In this document: piece by piece, positions 60,841-64,000 of the stretch | Layout of the letters: each line of letters opens with the position of its first letter | Position numbering within the stretch: position 1 is the first letter of the stretch | Source of the DNA: Streptomyces griseicoloratus | GTDB lineage: Bacteria > Actinomycetota > Actinomycetes > Streptomycetales > Streptomycetaceae | Direction of reading: 5' to 3' | NCBI RefSeq assembly: GCF_014534645.1 | Contig: NZ_JACVQF010000199.1 | Coordinates: 124,001 to 188,000 of the forward strand | Length of the DNA: 64,000 nt | Translations under genes and position numbers: made by a program | Notes under the pieces: model-generated | Database searches by the model: none | Told to the model about the DNA's origin: nothing | Seen by the model: the letters and a program-made list of their open reading frames with translations, nothing else

Positions 60841-61374
60841 ATGAACAGCAGGCCGACGCCCTTCGACGAGCTGGACCGGAAGATCATCACGGCGCTGATG
60901 GCCAACGCCAGGACGTCCTTCGCCGAGATCGGGGCGGAGGTCGGGCTGTCCTCGACGGCGGTCAAGCGACGGGTGGACCGGCTGCGCGAGACCGGGGTGA
61001 TCACCGGTTTCACGGCCACGGTGAAGCCGTCGGCGCTGGGCTGGCGCACCGAGGCCTATGTGGAGGTGTACTGCGAGGGCGCGGCGCCGCCGCGCAGGCT
61101 GGCGGAGGTGGTCCGCAACCATCCGGAGATCACGGCGGCGATGACGGTGACCGGTGGGGCGGACGCGCTGCTGCATGTGCGGGCGCGGGACGTGGAGCAT
61201 TTCGAGGAGGTGCTGGAGCGCATCCGGGCCGAGCCGTTCATCCGGAAGACGATCAGTGTGATGGTGCTGTCGCATCTGATTCCGGACAGTCCGGAGGCCG
61301 GGGCGAGCCAGCCCGCGCCTGGGGACGCAGCAGACGTGCGTCTGTTCGGTCATGAACGCAGCAATCCTGCGTGA
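60841..61374 (+). CDS. Lrp/AsnC-family regulator
   Basis: 177 aa from ATG 60841. Helix-turn-helix DELDRKIITALMANARTSFA, EIGAEVGLSSTAVKRRVDRL, RETGVITGF, then the RAM ligand domain (EAYVEVYCEGAAPPRRLAEV, GGADALLHVRARDVEHFEEV). About 96 bp downstream, on the same strand, are the dimethylargininase and ornithine aminotransferase genes. It probably senses arginine or ornithine and regulates them. An intact contrast to the broken Lrp gene at 4.9 kb. Confidence 0.93.
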   Translation: MNSRPTPFDELDRKIITALMANARTSFAEIGAEVGLSSTAVKRRVDRLRETGVITGFTATVKPSALGWRTEAYVEVYCEGAAPPRRLAEVVRNHPEITAAMTVTGGADALLHVRARDVEHFEEVLERIRAEPFIRKTISVMVLSHLIPDSPEAGASQPAPGDAADVRLFGHERSNPA

Positions 61375-61470
61375 ACACGCAGCCTTCCTTGCTTGTCGGC
61401 CGTCACCGCCTCTTCCTACCGTGGTGTCAACCCTCAGTCACGTTCCGTCAGGAAGCGGAGGAACCCCTCT

Positions 61471-62325
61471 GTGCCCGACTCCCCTGCGCCGCGCGGACCT
61501 GTGCCGCGCCGACGGCGCTTCCTCGTCTGCGAGCCCACGTACTTCGACGTGAAGTACGCGATCAACCCCTGGATGCGTCCCGGCGAGCCCGTCCATACGG
61601 GCCGGGCCCGCGCCCAGTGGCAGCAGCTGGTCAGCGCCTACCGGGCCCACGGCCACACCGTGGAGACCGTGGCCCCGGTGCCCGGACTGCCCGACATGGT
61701 CTTCGCCGCCAATGCGGCGGTCGTCGTGGGGGGCCGGGTCTTCGGCTCCCTCTTCCACGCGCCCGAACGCCGCCCCGAGTCCGTCCCGTACGAGACGTGG
61801 TTCAAGGGCGCGGGTTTCGACGTCCACCATCCCGAGGCGGTCTGCGAGGGCGAGGGCGACCTCGTGCCCGTCGGCCGGTGGATCCTCGCCGGCACCGGGT
61901 TCCGCACGACCCGGGAGGCGCATCACGAGGTGCAGGAGTACTTCGGCCGGCCGGTGATCGGTCTGACGCTGGTGGACCCGTACTTCTACCATCTGGACAC
62001 GGCACTGTTCGTCCTCGACGACGGACAGGCGGGCGGCGAGGGCAACATCGCCTACTACCCGGGAGCGTTCTCGCCCGGCAGCCGCGAGGTGCTCGCCCGG
62101 CTCTACCCGGACGCGGTCCTCGCGACGCGCGAGGACGCCATGGCCTTCGGGCTCAACTCCGTGTCCGACGGACGGCACGTGTTCATCGCGCCGGAGGCGA
62201 CCGGCCTGGCCGGCCGGCTCGCCGCCCTCGGCTACGTCCCCGTCCCCGTCGACCTGTCCGAGTTCCACAAGGCCGGCGGCGGCATCAAGTGCTGCACCCA
62301 GGAGATCCGGGAGAACCGCTCATGA
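61471..62325 (+). CDS. ddaH: Dimethylargininase-like hydrolase (DDAH)
   Basis: 284 aa from GTG 61471, GGAGG eight bases upstream. Guanidino-modifying enzyme fold: FLVCEPTYFDVKYAINPWMR, PDMVFAANAAVV, Glu in CEGEGDLVPVG, His in YFYHLDTALFVLDD, and nucleophile Cys in GGGIKCCTQEIRE. DDAH converts dimethylarginine to citrulline and dimethylamine; arginine deiminase-like activity is possible. The stop overlaps rocD (ATGA at 62322-62325). Together with ornithine aminotransferase it suggests arginine-derived nitrogen catabolism. Confidence 0.88.
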   Translation: MPDSPAPRGPVPRRRRFLVCEPTYFDVKYAINPWMRPGEPVHTGRARAQWQQLVSAYRAHGHTVETVAPVPGLPDMVFAANAAVVVGGRVFGSLFHAPERRPESVPYETWFKGAGFDVHHPEAVCEGEGDLVPVGRWILAGTGFRTTREAHHEVQEYFGRPVIGLTLVDPYFYHLDTALFVLDDGQAGGEGNIAYYPGAFSPGSREVLARLYPDAVLATREDAMAFGLNSVSDGRHVFIAPEATGLAGRLAALGYVPVPVDLSEFHKAGGGIKCCTQEIRENRS

Positions 62326-63542
62326 CCGCACCCGCCCGCACCCGAGGCTCCGAGGAGCTCATCCGTGCGGAGGAGCCCGTCCTCGCGCACAACTACCACC
62401 CGCTGCCCGTGGTCGTCGCCCGCGCCGAGGGCGCCTGGGTGGAGGACGTGGAGGGCCGTCGCTACCTGGACATGCTGGCCGGCTACTCGGCCCTCAACTT
62501 CGGCCACCGCCATCCGGCGCTGATCGAGGCCGCCCACCGCCAGCTGGACCGGCTCACGCTCACCTCCCGGGCCTTCCACAACGACCGGCTCGCCGAGTTC
62601 GCCGAGCGGCTGGCGGCGCTCACCGGCATGGACATGGTGCTGCCGATGAACACCGGCGCCGAGGCGGTGGAGAGCGGCATCAAGGTCGCCCGGAAGTGGG
62701 CCTACGACGTCAAGGGCGTCCCGGCCGACCGGGCGACGATCGTGGTCGCGGCGGACAACTTCCACGGCCGGACGACGACGATCGTCGGCTTCTCCACGGA
62801 CGAGACGGCCCGCTCGGGCTTCGGTCCCTTTACGCCGGGCTTCCGGATCGTCCCCTACAACGACCTGGCGGCCATGGAGGCGGCCGTCGACGAGACGACC
62901 GCGGCCGTGCTGATCGAGCCGATCCAGGGCGAGGCCGGCGTGATCGTCCCGGACGACGGCTATCTGGCGGGCGTCCGGGAGCTGACCCGCCGCGCCGGCT
63001 GTCTGTTCATGGCCGACGAGATCCAGTCGGGCCTGGGCCGGACCGGGCACACCCTCGCCGTCGAGCACGAGTCGGTCGTCCCGGACGTGGTGCTGCTCGG
63101 CAAGGCGCTGGGCGGCGGGATCGTCCCGGTCTCCGCGGTGGTCGGCAGCCGGGAGGTCCTGGGCGTGCTGCACCCGGGCGAGCACGGCTCGACGTTCGGC
63201 GGCAACCCCCTGGCCGCCGCGGTCGGCACCGCCGTGGTGGGGCTGCTGGAGACCGGCGAGTTCCAGCGCCGGGCCGCCGAACTCGGCACGGTGCTGCGCG
63301 ACGGCCTCACGACCCTGACCGGCCGGGGCGTCGTCGGCTTCCGGGCGCGCGGACTGTGGGCGGGCGTCGACGTCGACCCGGCCCTCGGCACGGGCCGCGA
63401 GGTCAGCGAACGCCTGATGCGCGAGGGCATCCTGGTCAAGGACACCCACGGCTCCACGATCCGGCTGGCGCCGCCGCTGACCGTGACCGGCGAGGAACTG
63501 CGGGAGGCGCTCGGCACGCTGGAGAAGGTGCTGACGTCCTGA
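62322..63542 (+). CDS. rocD: Ornithine aminotransferase
   Basis: 406 aa. PLP-dependent class III aminotransferase: FHGRTTTIVGFSTDE, LIEPIQGEAGVIVPDDGYL, LFMADEIQSGLGRTGHTLAV and catalytic Lys in VLLGKALGGGIVPVSAVV (pyridoxal-phosphate Schiff base), GSTFGGNPLAAAVG. Converts ornithine and 2-oxoglutarate to glutamate semialdehyde and glutamate. Translation coupled to the DDAH gene. Confidence 0.95.
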   Translation: MTAPARTRGSEELIRAEEPVLAHNYHPLPVVVARAEGAWVEDVEGRRYLDMLAGYSALNFGHRHPALIEAAHRQLDRLTLTSRAFHNDRLAEFAERLAALTGMDMVLPMNTGAEAVESGIKVARKWAYDVKGVPADRATIVVAADNFHGRTTTIVGFSTDETARSGFGPFTPGFRIVPYNDLAAMEAAVDETTAAVLIEPIQGEAGVIVPDDGYLAGVRELTRRAGCLFMADEIQSGLGRTGHTLAVEHESVVPDVVLLGKALGGGIVPVSAVVGSREVLGVLHPGEHGSTFGGNPLAAAVGTAVVGLLETGEFQRRAAELGTVLRDGLTTLTGRGVVGFRARGLWAGVDVDPALGTGREVSERLMREGILVKDTHGSTIRLAPPLTVTGEELREALGTLEKVLTS

Positions 63543-63602
63543 CGGGCGGACGCCGACGGGCGCCGGCCCGGGCCCTGTCGGCACAGCGGCCGGGCGGGAC
63601 CG

Positions 63603-63688
63603 GTGACGGCAGGGATCGCGGACCCGGTGACGGCAGGGATCGCGGACCCGGTGACGGCAGGGATCGCGGACCCGGTGACGGCAGGGAA
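63603..63688. repeat. 24-bp perfect tandem repeat, 3.6 copies
   Basis: Unit GTGACGGCAGGGATCGCGGA plus CCCG, identical in copies at 63603, 63627 and 63651, with a partial fourth at 63675. Lies between rocD and the convergent RpiB-family gene. Confidence 0.95.
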
Positions 63689-63691
63689 GGA

Positions 63692-64000
63692 TCAGGGAGC
63701 GGCTCGGCCGGCGTCGAGCCGCTCCACGTGCGCCACGTTGCCCCGGTCCTCAGCGTCCGCGCTCGGCTCGCCCGCGAACCAGGCGTCGAGGATCTCCGCG
63801 AGCAGCGGCCCCGACGTCAGCCGCAGGCTCAGCGCGAGCACGTTGGCGTCGTTCCAGCGGCGTGCCCCGTCCGCCGAGTAGGCGTCGGTGCACAGGGCCG
63901 CCCGTACGCCCGGCACCTTGTTGGCGGCGATCGACGCGCCCGTGCCGGTCCAGCAGCACACCACCGCCTGGTCGGCCTTCCCGTCGGCGACCTCGCGTGC
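63692..64000 (-). CDS. RpiB/LacAB-family sugar-phosphate isomerase (5' end beyond window)
   Basis: 103 C-terminal codons, open to the window edge. VVCCWTGTGASIAANKVPGV, RAALCTDAYSADGARRWNDA and NVLALSLRLTSG match the RpiB family (usual CGTGxG-x-xxANK loop; here CWTGTGAS). Family members interconvert ribose/ribulose 5-phosphate or galactose/tagatose 6-phosphate; the Cys-Trp pair in place of CGTG indicates a divergent paralogue, probably acting on another phosphorylated sugar. The N terminus and active-site Cys region upstream are missing from the window. Confidence 0.85.
   Translation of the reverse strand, partial: AREVADGKADQAVVCCWTGTGASIAANKVPGVRAALCTDAYSADGARRWNDANVLALSLRLTSGPLLAEILDAWFAGEPSADAEDRGNVAHVERLDAGRAAP

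Overview
The window is very GC-rich. Its genes are tightly packed, with many ATGA/GTGA stop-start overlaps, GTG starts and GGAGG-type ribosome sites. It also carries a type III polyketide synthase, MurT/GatD, a cellulose-active LPMO behind CebR-type boxes and LytTR/SSS genes. Together these point to a Streptomyces chromosome, probably a chromosome arm. No tRNA, rRNA, CRISPR array, transposase or phage gene was seen.

Left part (1-16.9 kb) is accessory and partly decayed. It holds a partial ankyrin gene, two GNAT acetyltransferases, a divergent XRE/cupin regulator with an MFS exporter, a frameshifted Lrp regulator and a beheaded flavoprotein. Several short gene remnants are scattered among them. 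Next comes a complete kdp potassium-ATPase operon (27-aa small protein-kdpF-kdpA-kdpB-kdpC-kdpE) in which kdpD is missing. In its place is a 44-codon frame that still overlaps kdpC and kdpE. A RidA / cytochrome P450 / alpha-beta hydrolase / unknown-protein gene set follows, then a frameshifted SnoaL-like gene.

Centre (16.95-30.1 kb) is a 13-kb same-strand locus: DUF4132 protein, a 1694-aa protein of unknown function, a MoxR-type AAA+ ATPase, a DUF5682-VWA fusion protein and a SWIM zinc-finger protein. It resembles an actinobacterial version of the E. coli yehI/yehL/yehM/yehP/yehQ set and is the best candidate here for a poorly described multi-protein machine. The DUF5682-VWA fusion, the unknown giant protein, a repeat-bearing spacer and a peptide-repeat insertion in the SWIM protein are its unusual points.

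Right part (30.1-64 kb) looks like conserved Streptomyces core. From memory its order matches the S. coelicolor SCO1188-SCO1223 neighbourhood. It contains: LPMO/CBM2; small conserved proteins; a secreted phosphodiesterase; an acyl-CoA dehydrogenase operon; an XRE regulator and divergent thioredoxin-reductase-like enzyme; LigB-type DNA ligase, NUDIX hydrolase and aldehyde dehydrogenase; a TenA-like protein; the rppA-P450-cupin pigment operon; an acyl-CoA dehydrogenase and divergent TetR; peptide deformylase; murT-gatD; 6-phosphofructokinase; a CtaG-like protein; a Ser/Thr kinase; a LytS/LytTR system with an SSS symporter; and an Lrp/dimethylargininase/ornithine aminotransferase set. A partial RpiB-family gene leaves the right edge.

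Short tandem repeats recur in and between genes: a 26-27-bp minisatellite, 33-bp triplicated terminator-like units, a 24-bp array, and in-frame expansions in a P450, the SWIM protein, a symporter and a kinase.
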